A stretch of DNA of 64,000 nt from assembly GCA_963742305.1 (NCBI GenBank), contig CAVULN010000037.1:38144-102143 (forward strand), given 5' to 3'. Made by a program: the position numbers and the translations under genes. Source of the stretch: Roseiarcus sp963742305. Lineage in GTDB: Bacteria > Pseudomonadota > Alphaproteobacteria > Rhizobiales > Beijerinckiaceae. The number at the start of each line of letters is the position of its first letter. The first letter of the stretch is position 1. A model generated the notes under the pieces. The model did not search any database, was not told where the DNA came from, and saw only the letters and a program-made list of their open reading frames with translations. Shown here piece after piece: positions 1 through 8,288 of the stretch.

Positions 1-1329
1 ATGGCAACCGATGTCGGCCGAGACGTGATGAGGTCCGAGCTCGTTCTCGACCAGCTTCAGGGCGGCGAAGATCGGGCGCTCCGGGCAGCCGATGCAAAAG
101 CCGGGCGGCCGGGGCGGCACCGCCTTCATGAGGGCCTTGACCTTCTCGTGGGCGAGAATGGGCGCGGGATCGGGGACAGGCGGCTGATTGCGCAAAAGCT
201 CGGGCGCGTGGGCCGCAAGAAAGGCGCGCATTCCCTTGACCATCGCCTGGGCGGTATACTCGCCGCCCATCGGGAGCACGTCCTTGCCGGCGACCTTCGT
301 CTGCATGTCGCGACGGCGCAGAAGCGTGTTCAGCGCCTGCTCGAGATAATCGGGCGCGCCTTCCTCCACCATCAGAACCGCCGACTTGCCGCGGCAGAAC
401 GCGGCGATCTCGTCCTCGACGATCGGATAGGCGACATTGAGGACGTGGATCGGGACCGAGGATTCCCCATAGACGTCGGCCAGGCCCAATTGCTGAAGCG
501 CCCGCAACGTCCCGTTGAAGAGGCCGCCGAGGGTGACGATTCCGACCGGACCTTCCTGGGGGCCGAAGAATTCGTTGAGCTTGCGCGCCTTGATGAATTC
601 GATCGCAGCCGGCCAGCGCTTCTCGAGCTTCTCCTTCTCCTGCATGAACGAAGCGGGCGGAAGCACGATGCGGCTGACGTCCCGCGACGGATTCTCCAGC
701 GCCTCACGCAGCGCGAAGGCGGGCTTCCTGTTGTCCTTGGCGACGAATTGCCCGTGCACGTGGCAGGTGCGGATGCGCACTTCGAGCATGACCGGCGAGT
801 TCGACGCCTCCGACAGTTCGAAGCCCTCCTCGACCATGCGCACCAGCGTCGGCAGATCGGGGCGCGGATCGAGAAGCCAGATCTGCGACTTCATCGCATA
901 GGCGTGGCTGCGCTCCTGCATGATCGAGGAGCCCTCGCCATAATCCTCGCCGATGATGATCAGCGCGCCGCCGACGACGCCGGCCGACGAGAGGTTCGAG
1001 AGCGCATCGGCCGCGACGTTGGTGCCCGCGGTCGACTTCCAGGTGACGGCGCCGCGCACGGGATACATGACGGACGCCGAAAGGGTGGCCGCCGCCGCGG
1101 CTTCCGATGCCGACGTTTCGAAATGGACGCCAAGCTCGCCCATGACGTCCTGAGCGTCCGCGAGCACGTCCATGAGGTGCGAGATCGGCGCGCCCTGATA
1201 GCCCGCGACGTAGGAGACGCCGGACTGCAGCAGCGCCTTGGTGATCGCGAGAATGCCTTCGCCGCGGAAGGTTTCGCCGGCGTGAAGCCGGAGGTCCCGG
1301 ACTTCGCGCTCGAAGGACCTCTCCGCCAT
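1..1329 (-). CDS. Indolepyruvate-type 2-oxoacid:ferredoxin oxidoreductase, N-terminal part (runs off the window)
   Basis: The reverse strand is open from an ATG at 1329 to the window edge (443 codons, no stop). It reads MAERSFEREVRDLRLHAGET and continues through a pyrimidine-binding TPP-type domain (GYQGAPISHLMD near residue 43, then SEAAAAATLSASV) to GFCIGCPERP near the edge. This matches the start of the long proteobacterial indolepyruvate/arylpyruvate ferredoxin oxidoreductases, which oxidatively decarboxylate aryl-2-oxoacids to aryl-acyl-CoA. GGGAG lies about 6 nt before the ATG. It diverges from the oligopeptide transporter and sits beside kynurenine-pathway genes, which supports a role in aromatic amino-acid catabolism. 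The C-terminal part, with any ferredoxin or gamma domain, is outside the window, so substrate and completeness are unknown. Confidence 0.88.
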   Translation of the reverse strand, partial: MAERSFEREVRDLRLHAGETFRGEGILAITKALLQSGVSYVAGYQGAPISHLMDVLADAQDVMGELGVHFETSASEAAAAATLSASVMYPVRGAVTWKSTAGTNVAADALSNLSSAGVVGGALIIIGEDYGEGSSIMQERSHAYAMKSQIWLLDPRPDLPTLVRMVEEGFELSEASNSPVMLEVRIRTCHVHGQFVAKDNRKPAFALREALENPSRDVSRIVLPPASFMQEKEKLEKRWPAAIEFIKARKLNEFFGPQEGPVGIVTLGGLFNGTLRALQQLGLADVYGESSVPIHVLNVAYPIVEDEIAAFCRGKSAVLMVEEGAPDYLEQALNTLLRRRDMQTKVAGKDVLPMGGEYTAQAMVKGMRAFLAAHAPELLRNQPPVPDPAPILAHEKVKALMKAVPPRPPGFCIGCPERPIFAALKLVENELGPHHVSADIGCH

Positions 1330-1354
1330 CGGCTCGCTCCCGGGTCAGGAATTT

Positions 1355-1370
1355 ATTTGCATGAGCATAT
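1355..1370. promoter_or_regulatory. Candidate operator dyad upstream of the oxidoreductase gene
   Basis: ATTTGC-ATGA-GCATAT is an imperfect inverted repeat (5 of 6 arm bases) 26 bp before the oxidoreductase ATG, in an AT-rich patch of the 273-bp divergent intergenic region 1330-1602. The TTGCA and CATATT elements recur, with different spacing, upstream of the LIV transporter (8204-8214), next to the MarR gene. That it is a MarR site is inference. No clear sigma-70 promoter is visible in the rest of 1330-1602. Confidence 0.3.
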
Positions 1371-1602
1371 TTAGCGCGTCATCCGGTGTCAACGACGGAG
1401 CCCTCGCTTTCGGAAAAGGCGAGAGCGAGCTAACGAATTGCACAGACGGATATAAATTCCGCCCCATACAGTTGCGACGCGACGCCTTGCTTCGCCAATT
1501 CCACTTTGCTAGCCTTTGGATTAACAGTCGGCATGAGAGTGGCGCGCAATTTGCACCACCGCAGGCATGGGACCGACTGGCTGGATCATTGGGAGGTCAT
1601 GC

Positions 1603-3136
1603 ATGACGGAGGTCACTCGGCGCCAGAACTCTGGCGCTCGGCGCGGGGGCGTTTCTCACCGAGCTTCTTGCCGGGGGCGCCGTCCGGGCGGCGGGCAAGG
1701 ACACGCTCACCATCGCCTATAACGTCAACCTGCCCACGTTCGATCCGACCAGCGGTCCCTCCGCGGTCAATCCGAGCATCCAGGCGATCTATCGCTCCGT
1801 GTTCGACCAATATATCGGGCAGGCGCCGGACCTCTCGTTCAAGCCCGGCATCCTGACCGCGTGGGGCTGGAACGACGACAAGACGAAGCTCTGGATGGAC
1901 GTGCGCCCGGACGTGAAATGGCACGACGGATCGGCGCTCACGCCCGAGGACATCGTCTGGTCGCTCGAGCGCGCCGGCGCGAAGGACAGCGCCAATCCGA
2001 TATCCTTCATCTGGTCGACCGCCGGAAACTACAAGGTCGACGGAAACAAGATCACTGCGGACGTGGTCCGCTTCGAGCCGACCTACTTCATGTGGATGGC
2101 GTTTCTCACCGGCTATGTCCTGCCCAAGGCCTATTACGAGAAGGTCGGCGCGGAAGGGTTCGAGAAGAAGCCGGTCGGAACCGGCCCCTATATGGTCGAC
2201 GAATATCAGGGCAACGCCTTCCTCAGGCTCAAGGCCAATCCCGCCTATTGGGGCGAGAAGCCTGCGTTCGAGACGGTGATCTTCAAGTTCGTGCCCGACG
2301 CGACCACAAGGGTCGCCGAGATCGAGTCCGGCTCGTCCGACGTCACGCTGGAAGTGCCTTACGAGGAATTCGACCGGCTGAAGAAGATCAAGGGCCTTTC
2401 GGGCGTCGCGACCCCGATCTCCGACATCGGGATGATCTTCATCACCAACCGGGAGCCGATGCTCGACAAGAACGTGCGGCTGGGCGCGATCATGTCGATC
2501 GACAAGAAGGCGATCGTCGAGCGGCTGCTGCGCGGCTACGGCGTCCCGATCGACACGCTGGAAGCGCCCGAATATTCGGCCTTCGATCCGTCGATCAAGA
2601 CGCCCTACGATCCGAAGAAGGCGGCCGAACTGCTCGCCGCATCGGGCTTCACGCCCGAGAAGCCGGTCAAGTTCACGATCCAGACGACCCGCGGCTTCAA
2701 GCCGAAAGACTACGAGATGATCCAGGCGATCGTGGGCATGTGGCGCAAGGTCGGGATCGATGCGAATATCGAGGTCTATGAGATCGCCAAGCACTTCGAG
2801 CTCAGGACCACCCACAAGCTCGCGCCTGCCGCTTTCTACAACTGGGGCGACGCGATCGGCGATCCGACGACCTCGACCGGCTTCGCCATGTTCGGCCCGT
2901 CGCCCCACTCGGCCTGGAAGAGCGCCGATCTCGACGCCAAGATCGGCCCGCTATGGGGCGAGAAGGACGAGAAGAAGCGCATCGAGGGCTGGAAGGCGGT
3001 GGATGCGTATATCGCCGAGCAGGGCTATGTCATTCCCCTCCTGCAATACGTCCAGCCGATCGTCTACAAGTCGGATCTCAAGGTCATTCCGAACAAGTCG
3101 GGCGCTCTCCAGCCAACGCTGGCGTCGCCGGCCTGA
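1603..3136 (+). pseudogene. ABC transporter oligopeptide-type substrate-binding protein, broken by a +1 frameshift in the signal peptide
   Basis: This is an SBP_bac_5 (DppA/OppA-like) periplasmic binding protein of about 510 aa. An ATG at 1603 with GGGAGGT at 1591-1597 begins MTEVTRRQ, a Tat-type twin-arginine start. The continuation TLALGAGAFLTELLAGG lies in the next frame. Removing one A of the AA at 1627-1628 restores a textbook signal peptide running into GKDTLTIAYNVNLPTFDPTS. From about 1630 the frame is intact and conserved to TGA at 3134, with typical features such as HDGSALTPEDIVWSLE and VGTGPYM. Without the repair the only start would be GTG 1799, inside the mature domain. It heads the permease/ATPase operon 3227-6899. 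Either a recent null mutation or a sequence error; the intact downstream frame favours the latter. Confidence 0.85.
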
Positions 3137-3226
3137 ACTGGCGAAGGGTGATTGCCGTGAGACGCGCGCCTTTTCCGGCGCGTGCGGGGTCGGGACGGCG
3201 ATATGGGGTGAGGGCGTGACGGCCCG

Positions 3227-4234
3227 ATGATCGCTGTCGCCGCTCTCCGGCGTCTTCTGGTGGCGCTGGCCACGCTTGTGGGCGTCGCGATCGTCGTGTT
3301 CGTCCTCCTCCGCGTCGTCCCCGGCGATCCGGTTGCGATGATGATCTCTCCCGGCGCGAGCCCGGCGGACATCGCCGCGCTTCGCGCGCATTACGGACTG
3401 GACGGCAGCCTTCTTTCCCAATTCGCCGTCTGGGCCCGCTACGCGCTGCGAGGCGACTTCGGCGCCTCGATCTCGCTCCATCGCGACGTTCTCGGGCTTC
3501 TCGCCGAGCGGCTGCCAGCCACCCTCGAGCTTGCCGCCGCCGCGCTCGCTTTCGCGGTGATCGTGGGCGGCGGGGGCGCCATTCTCGGCGCGATGGCGCG
3601 GCGGACCTGGGCGGAGCCGGTCATCGACGCGGTCACAGGGCTCCTGCTCGCCATTCCCGATTTCGTCTGGGCGCTCGCGCTGGTGCTCGCCTTCGGGGTG
3701 GTGTGGCCGCTTCTGCCGCTGACCGGCCGGGTCGATCCGAGCGTCGATTCCGGAATGACGACACCCTTTTATCTCGCCGAGAGCCTGCTCAGGCTCAGGT
3801 TCGACGTGTTCTTCGACCTGCTCAGGCATCTCGCCATGCCGACGCTGGCGCTGGGCCTTCCGCTCGCTGCGGTGATCGCGCGGGTGCTTAAAGGCGCGCT
3901 CAATGAAGCCATGGCGCAGGACTATGTCCTGCTCGCCCGGCTCAAGGGGATGTCCGAGCTCCGCCTCGTGCTCCAGGAGGCGTTGCGCAACGCGATCGGC
4001 CCGACGCTCGCGCTGACCGGCGTTCAGTTCACTTTCCTGATCGGCGGCACTGTCATCGTCGAGCGCATCTTCGCCTATCCGGGCATCGGCAATATGGCGA
4101 TCGAGGCGGTGATCAATCGCGATCTGCCGTTGATCCAGGGGCTCGTGCTCGCGTTCGCGGTCATATTCATCCTCATCAACATCGCGGTCGATCTGCTCGT
4201 CGCGCTGTTCAATCCGAAGCTGCGTTATGCTTGA
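3227..4234 (+). CDS. ABC transporter permease, DppB/OppB family
   Basis: This 335-aa inner-membrane permease starts MIAVAALRRLLVALATLVGV, a first membrane span typical of DppB. It carries VPGDPVAMMISPGASP after TM1 and the BPD_transp_1 EAA-type loop (about residues 215-250, DYVLLARLKGMSELRLVLQEALRNA). It ends NPKLRYA, the usual DppB tail. There are about six hydrophobic segments. It follows the binding protein by 90 bp and precedes the DppC-like gene by 30 bp. The substrate is probably a peptide or peptide-like solute; family members also take nickel or opines, so specificity is open. Confidence 0.92.
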   Translation: MIAVAALRRLLVALATLVGVAIVVFVLLRVVPGDPVAMMISPGASPADIAALRAHYGLDGSLLSQFAVWARYALRGDFGASISLHRDVLGLLAERLPATLELAAAALAFAVIVGGGGAILGAMARRTWAEPVIDAVTGLLLAIPDFVWALALVLAFGVVWPLLPLTGRVDPSVDSGMTTPFYLAESLLRLRFDVFFDLLRHLAMPTLALGLPLAAVIARVLKGALNEAMAQDYVLLARLKGMSELRLVLQEALRNAIGPTLALTGVQFTFLIGGTVIVERIFAYPGIGNMAIEAVINRDLPLIQGLVLAFAVIFILINIAVDLLVALFNPKLRYA

Positions 4235-4264
4235 GCCCGGCGCGGACGGAACAGCGAGGCGCCC

Positions 4265-5164
4265 GTGACGGAGGTCTCCGCTTCCTCCGCTCTCGCGACG
4301 CTGCGGCCGAACCTCGCCGCGCGGCGCCTCGGCGCGCTGCTTGCGGAGCCCAAGGTGACGCTCGGCGGCGGCTTCATCCTGGCCCTGGTCGCGATCGCGG
4401 TGTTCGCGCCGTGGATCGCGCCGAAGAATCCGCTCGACCAGGACCTGATGCTCGCGTCCGTGCCGCCGGCGGGGCTCACTGGGGCCGAGCCCGGCTATTG
4501 GCTCGGCGCCGACGATCTCGGCCGCGACGTGCTGTCGCGCTTGATCTACGGCACTCGGATCGCGCTGATCGTGGCCGTCGTCGCCGCGAGCCTGGCGGCG
4601 TTCATCGGCACTGCGCTGGGGCTGGTCGCGGGTTGGTATCGCGGCTTCGCCGACACGCTGATTTCGCGGCTGGTCGACATCTGGATGGCGTTCCCGCCGG
4701 TCCTGCTCTCCATTCTCCTCGTCGCGGTTCTCGGCGCTGGCGTCGGATCGGTCATCGCGGCGATCGCGATCATCGACTGGACACGTTTTTGTCGCGTGGT
4801 GCGCGCCGAGACCATGGCGCAGGCCGAAGCGGATTACGTGACGGCCGCGCGCGCCATCGGGTTCCCGCCCTTTCATATCCTGATGCGCGAAATCCTGCCC
4901 AACGTGGTCCCCGCGCTGCTCGCGCTGGTGAGCCTCGAAATGGGCATTGCGGTCATTGTCGAGGCGATCCTGTCGTTCGTCGGCCTGTCGGTCTCGTCGG
5001 ACACCCCGACCTGGGGCGGCATGATCGCGGAAGGGCGGCAATTCATCCATCAGACCTGGTGGGTGTTCGCGGCGCCGCTCGCCGCCCTGTTCATGACCGT
5101 GCTCGCCTTCAATCAGCTCGGCGACGGATTGCGCCTGGCGCTCGATCCGGCGCTCAGGCGATGA
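4265..5164 (+). CDS. ABC transporter permease, DppC/OppC family
   Basis: This 299-aa permease has a GTG start. It has the OppC_N region (VTLGGGFILALVAIAVFAPWIAP, residues about 36-58), the GADDLGRDVLSRLIYGTR signature near residue 80, and an EAA loop (DYVTAARAIGFPPFHILMREILPN, about 190-213). The C-terminus, NQLGDGLRLALDPALRR, is standard for DppC. Its stop overlaps the next ATG (ATGA at 5161-5164), indicating translational coupling to the ATPase. It forms the heteromeric channel with the upstream DppB-like protein. Confidence 0.92.
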   Translation: MTEVSASSALATLRPNLAARRLGALLAEPKVTLGGGFILALVAIAVFAPWIAPKNPLDQDLMLASVPPAGLTGAEPGYWLGADDLGRDVLSRLIYGTRIALIVAVVAASLAAFIGTALGLVAGWYRGFADTLISRLVDIWMAFPPVLLSILLVAVLGAGVGSVIAAIAIIDWTRFCRVVRAETMAQAEADYVTAARAIGFPPFHILMREILPNVVPALLALVSLEMGIAVIVEAILSFVGLSVSSDTPTWGGMIAEGRQFIHQTWWVFAAPLAALFMTVLAFNQLGDGLRLALDPALRR

Positions 5165-6039
5165 CGGCGCCGATCCTATCCATATCCGGATTGAGCGTGG
5201 TCTCCGAGCTCGAGGACGCGAGGCCGATCCTGCGCAATGTGAGCCTCGACCTTAAGCCTGCGGAAACGCTCGGGCTCGTCGGCGAAAGCGGCGCCGGCAA
5301 GTCCACGATCGCAAAGGCGCTGCTCGGCGTCCTGCCGCGCACGGTCAGGATAACGCAAGGCGAAATCCTGTTTGAAGGGCGGAACTTGCGAACGCTGGAC
5401 AAGCGCGAACTGCGCGCGATCTTCGGCGACGCCATCGCGCTCGTGCCCCAGGACCCGATGACCGCCTTGAATCCGGGCCGGCGCATCGAAGCCCAACTGA
5501 CCGATGGCCTGAGGCTTCGCAGAGGATTGAGCGCACGCGGGGCGCGCGTCCGCGCGCTCGAACTGCTCGCCGAAGTGCGCATCGCGGAGCCGGAGCGCGT
5601 GCTTGGCGCCTATCCGCATCAATTGTCCGGCGGCATGCGGCAGCGCATCCTGATCGCGGCAGCTTTCGCGCTCGAGCCCAAGGTCATCGTCGCCGACGAG
5701 CCGACGACCGCGCTCGACGTGACGGTGCAAAAGCAGATTCTGCGGCTCATTCGCGGCCTCCAGGCGGAGCATCGAACCGCGGTGATCTTTGTGACCCACG
5801 ATCTTGGCGTGGTGGCGCAGATCTGCGACCGGGTGACGCTGCTCTTCGCCGGCAGCGTCATCGAGTGCGGCCCGACCGCGGAGATTCTCTCCGCGCCCCA
5901 CCATCCCTATACGAAGGCCCTGATCGCAGCGGGACCACGATACGATCGGCCGGACGCCGGCCTCGAGCCGGTGCCCGAGGCCCTGGTCGCGCAAACGTTG
6001 CGCGAGGTTACAGGCGCCGGCGCGGTCAGCGCCCGATGA
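5161..6039 (+). CDS. Oligopeptide ABC transporter ATPase, DppD/OppD family
   Basis: This 292-aa ATPase has a Walker A at GESGAGKST (about residues 41-49), a Q-loop in VPQDPMTALNP, a signature LSGGMRQR, Walker B VIVADEPTTALD and an H-loop in VTHDLGV. A C-terminal oligopeptide-specific tail (HPYTKALIAAGPR) follows. The ATG start at 5161 overlaps the preceding stop. Its own stop overlaps the ATG of the partner ATPase at 6036. A longer open frame extends upstream in the same phase, but it is only the shadow of the permease gene. Confidence 0.93.
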   Translation: MTAPILSISGLSVVSELEDARPILRNVSLDLKPAETLGLVGESGAGKSTIAKALLGVLPRTVRITQGEILFEGRNLRTLDKRELRAIFGDAIALVPQDPMTALNPGRRIEAQLTDGLRLRRGLSARGARVRALELLAEVRIAEPERVLGAYPHQLSGGMRQRILIAAAFALEPKVIVADEPTTALDVTVQKQILRLIRGLQAEHRTAVIFVTHDLGVVAQICDRVTLLFAGSVIECGPTAEILSAPHHPYTKALIAAGPRYDRPDAGLEPVPEALVAQTLREVTGAGAVSAR

Positions 6040-6899
6040 CAGAGGATCTTCTGGTCGCGCGCGGCGTCGCAGTCGCCTATGGCGGGAAACGCCGCCTGAA
6101 CGGCGGGCGCGCGGGCGGGGTCAAGGTCCTGCACGGCGTCGACCTCAGGATCGGTCGCGGCGAAACGGTTGGCGTCGTCGGCGAATTGGGCTCCGGCAAG
6201 ACCACACTCGGGCGCGCGCTTCTGAGGCTGATCGCCGTCGACGCGGGGGAGATCGTCTTTGACGGGCGGGAGATTTCGCGCCTCGAGGAATCCGAAATGC
6301 GGCCGCTGAGGCGGCGCATGCAGATGATCTTCCAGGACCCGATGACCTCGCTCAACCCGCGCCATACGGTGAAGCGCATCCTGGTCGAGCCCCTTCTCTT
6401 TCATCGCGTCGCGTCCGACCGCGCCGACGCCGAGCGCCGGGTACGCGGCTTCTTCGACCGCGTCGCGCTGCCGCTTTCCTGTCTCGACCGGACGCCGCAC
6501 GAACTTTCGGGCGGACAGCGGCAGCGCGTAGGCATCGCCCGCGCCGCGCTGCTCGAGCCGGACTTTGTGCTGGCCGACGAGATCGTCTCCGGGCTCGACG
6601 TGTCGACTCAGGCTCAGACGCTCAATCTCCTCAAGACGCTGACCCGCGATCTCGGCCTCGCAATGGCGTTCATCAGCCACGATCTCTCGGTGATCCGCGC
6701 CGTTTGCGACCGGGTCTATGTGATGAAATCGGGCCGCATCGTCGAGGAGGGCCGCTGCGAGGACGTCTTCGCTGCGCCGAAGAACCGCTACACGCAGCTC
6801 CTCATCGACGCGATTCCGCTGCCCGAGATCGACCCCGGCTGGCTCGACCGGGACGTGGCGACGGAGGCCGACGATCTCAGTCCAGACACGCGGACATGA
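6036..6899 (+). CDS. Oligopeptide ABC transporter ATPase, DppF/OppF family
   Basis: This 287-aa second ATPase of the importer has Walker A GELGSGKTT, IFQDPMTSLNPRH, signature LSGGQRQRVGIARAALL, and Walker B reading VLADEIVSGLD. The usual ADEPVSALD is altered to Ile and Gly, which is unusual but keeps the catalytic Glu. An extra Gly-rich insert (about residues 17-29) follows the first strand. ATGA-coupled to the upstream ATPase. Its 3' end overlaps the end of the convergent kynurenine formamidase gene by 23 bp. Confidence 0.92.
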   Translation: MTEDLLVARGVAVAYGGKRRLNGGRAGGVKVLHGVDLRIGRGETVGVVGELGSGKTTLGRALLRLIAVDAGEIVFDGREISRLEESEMRPLRRRMQMIFQDPMTSLNPRHTVKRILVEPLLFHRVASDRADAERRVRGFFDRVALPLSCLDRTPHELSGGQRQRVGIARAALLEPDFVLADEIVSGLDVSTQAQTLNLLKTLTRDLGLAMAFISHDLSVIRAVCDRVYVMKSGRIVEEGRCEDVFAAPKNRYTQLLIDAIPLPEIDPGWLDRDVATEADDLSPDTRT

Positions 6900-7719
6900 G
6901 CGCGGAGGCGGGGTCGCTCAGCCCCTCGATGACGTTGAAGTGATGCTTGCCCGCTTCCGGCGTCCACGGGCAGGACCACGCTTCCGACAACAGGCGCGCC
7001 TGCCAGAGAAACGCGGGCCGTTCCTGGGCGCCGACCCAGACATGGGCCTCGACTTCCGGGCGCCGCGCGAGCAGAGCGGGGCTCTCCGCCGCGACTTCCG
7101 CCGCGTCGAGGCGAAGATCGGCGTTCATGCCGGTGAGCGCGACCGGCTCGAGATCGGCGAGCGGGGAGATCGGCACGACCCGCTTGACCGAAGTTGAGAG
7201 CGACACGTCGGCGCAAGCCATCCGGGCGCTCAATTGCCCGCCTGCGGAATGGCCCGCGACCACGACCGGGCCCGCGACCAGCTTCGCCGCGGCTTCGACC
7301 GCACGCGCGGTCTCCTCGGTCATCGTCCTGATCCGCGCCTCGGGCGCGAGCGTGTAGGACGGAATCGCCGATGCCCATCCGCGCGCGACCGGCCCCGCCG
7401 CGAGATGCGACCAGCTCTCGCGGCCGAACCTGAGCCAATAGCCGCCGTGGATGAAGACCAGGAGACCCTTGGGCGCCGCTTCCGGCAAAAAGAGATCGAA
7501 GCGGTTGCGCTCCCTCGGCCCGTATGGAACGGCAATCTTCGCCCGCTCTCCAAGGCTCGCGCGGAAGGCCGCCGCCTCGCTCGCCCAGCGAGGCGGAAAG
7601 GCTTCGGCGCCGGGGATGAAAGGGCCGTTGGCGTAGGCGCGGTCGTAATCCACTCGAGGCTCCGGCTTGCGAATTGCTTCAAGGCGCTCTGAGATTGTCC
7701 GCCATTTTTCCGAGTTCAT
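6877..7719 (-). CDS. Alpha/beta-hydrolase kynurenine formamidase (arylformamidase)
   Basis: This 280-aa alpha/beta hydrolase carries HGGYW in the oxyanion region (about residue 91) and the nucleophile elbow GHSAGGQ (about residue 157). Together with the N-terminal VDYDRAYANG these are typical of the animal/yeast-type kynurenine formamidase family rather than the KynB cyclase family. It would hydrolyse N-formylkynurenine to kynurenine and formate, filling the step between kynA and kynU, which lie 7 kb away on the same strand. The ATG at 7719 lies 41 nt inside the preceding MarR gene, so the two are probably co-transcribed. Other ester or amide substrates are possible; the pathway assignment rests on neighbours. 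Confidence 0.75.
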   Translation of the reverse strand: MNSEKWRTISERLEAIRKPEPRVDYDRAYANGPFIPGAEAFPPRWASEAAAFRASLGERAKIAVPYGPRERNRFDLFLPEAAPKGLLVFIHGGYWLRFGRESWSHLAAGPVARGWASAIPSYTLAPEARIRTMTEETARAVEAAAKLVAGPVVVAGHSAGGQLSARMACADVSLSTSVKRVVPISPLADLEPVALTGMNADLRLDAAEVAAESPALLARRPEVEAHVWVGAQERPAFLWQARLLSEAWSCPWTPEAGKHHFNVIEGLSDPASALMSACLD

Positions 7720-8116
7720 CTCTCAGCGTCGCGATTTCCTGCGAGGAGAACCCGCTCAAGGCCTTGTCCGTCTCGGCAAGCGTCAGCGGCAGAATGCGCG
7801 CGAAGGTCCGCCGGCCTTTGGCGGTGAGCGAGATCGCAAGACTACGCCGGTCGCTCTTGCGCTCGATCCGGGCGACCAGTCCGGCGGCTTCCATGAGGCC
7901 AAGGGTGCGGGTGAGCGTGGTGCGGTCGACCGACGTCAGATCGGCGAGCCGTCCCATTGTCGCGCCGGAATGCTGGTGCAGGACGGCGAGGATGCGCCAG
8001 CGGGCGTAGTCGACGCCATGAGGACGCAGCCGCGCATTGATCGCGCGCGTGCGCCGCGCCAGGATCTGGCTGAAATAGAAAAAAATATGGTCCTCGAGCC
8101 TGAAGGCGCGGACCAT
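7679..8116 (-). CDS. MarR-family transcriptional regulator
   Basis: A winged-helix MarR protein of about 145 aa from ATG 8116 (GGGAGGAG directly upstream). A TTG slightly further upstream with AGGGAGG at better spacing is an alternative start. The core reads YARWRILAVLHQHSG, the recognition helix MGRLADLTSVDRTTLTRTLGLME, and the wing ERKSDRRSLAISLT. It lies divergent to the LIV transporter and overlaps the formamidase start. MarR proteins commonly sense aromatic ligands or their CoA thioesters, so it is the likely local regulator of the tryptophan/anthranilate genes (inference). Confidence 0.9.
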   Translation of the reverse strand: MVRAFRLEDHIFFYFSQILARRTRAINARLRPHGVDYARWRILAVLHQHSGATMGRLADLTSVDRTTLTRTLGLMEAAGLVARIERKSDRRSLAISLTAKGRRTFARILPLTLAETDKALSGFSSQEIATLRDELGKMADNLRAP

Positions 8117-8199
8117 CTCCTCCCGCCCGTGCGCGGTCTTAAGCAATCGTCCTCCCTCGCGTCCCCGTCCCCGGAACAAATCCGACCGCGCGAATTAGG

Positions 8200-8230
8200 T
8201 TGACTTGCACATATTATGCGTCACTATGCT
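8200..8230 (+). promoter_or_regulatory. Candidate promoter/operator before the LIV transporter operon
   Basis: TTGACT at 8200-8205 resembles a -35 box. A weak TATGCT at 8225-8230 lies 19 bp downstream. Between them sits an AT-rich CATA-T-TATG mini-palindrome (8209-8217) that a MarR-type dimer could bind. The site lies between the divergent MarR gene and the transporter. Spacing is longer than optimal, so regulated or weak transcription is plausible. Assigned by eye only. Confidence 0.35.
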
Positions 8231-8288
8231 GGACAAGGCAACCGGCGGAAAGCCGGACAGGGAGTGAACTGCTCGAGGAGTTAGAGAG

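Noticed and set aside
1..1374. Long plus-strand open frame of 457 codons
   Set aside because: It is the antisense shadow of the ferredoxin oxidoreductase gene; its translation is Arg/Leu/Asp-rich with no family pattern.
2951..5050. Minus-strand open frame of 699 codons
   Set aside because: Antisense to the two permease genes; low-complexity Arg/Asp/Glu/His composition typical of high-GC shadows.
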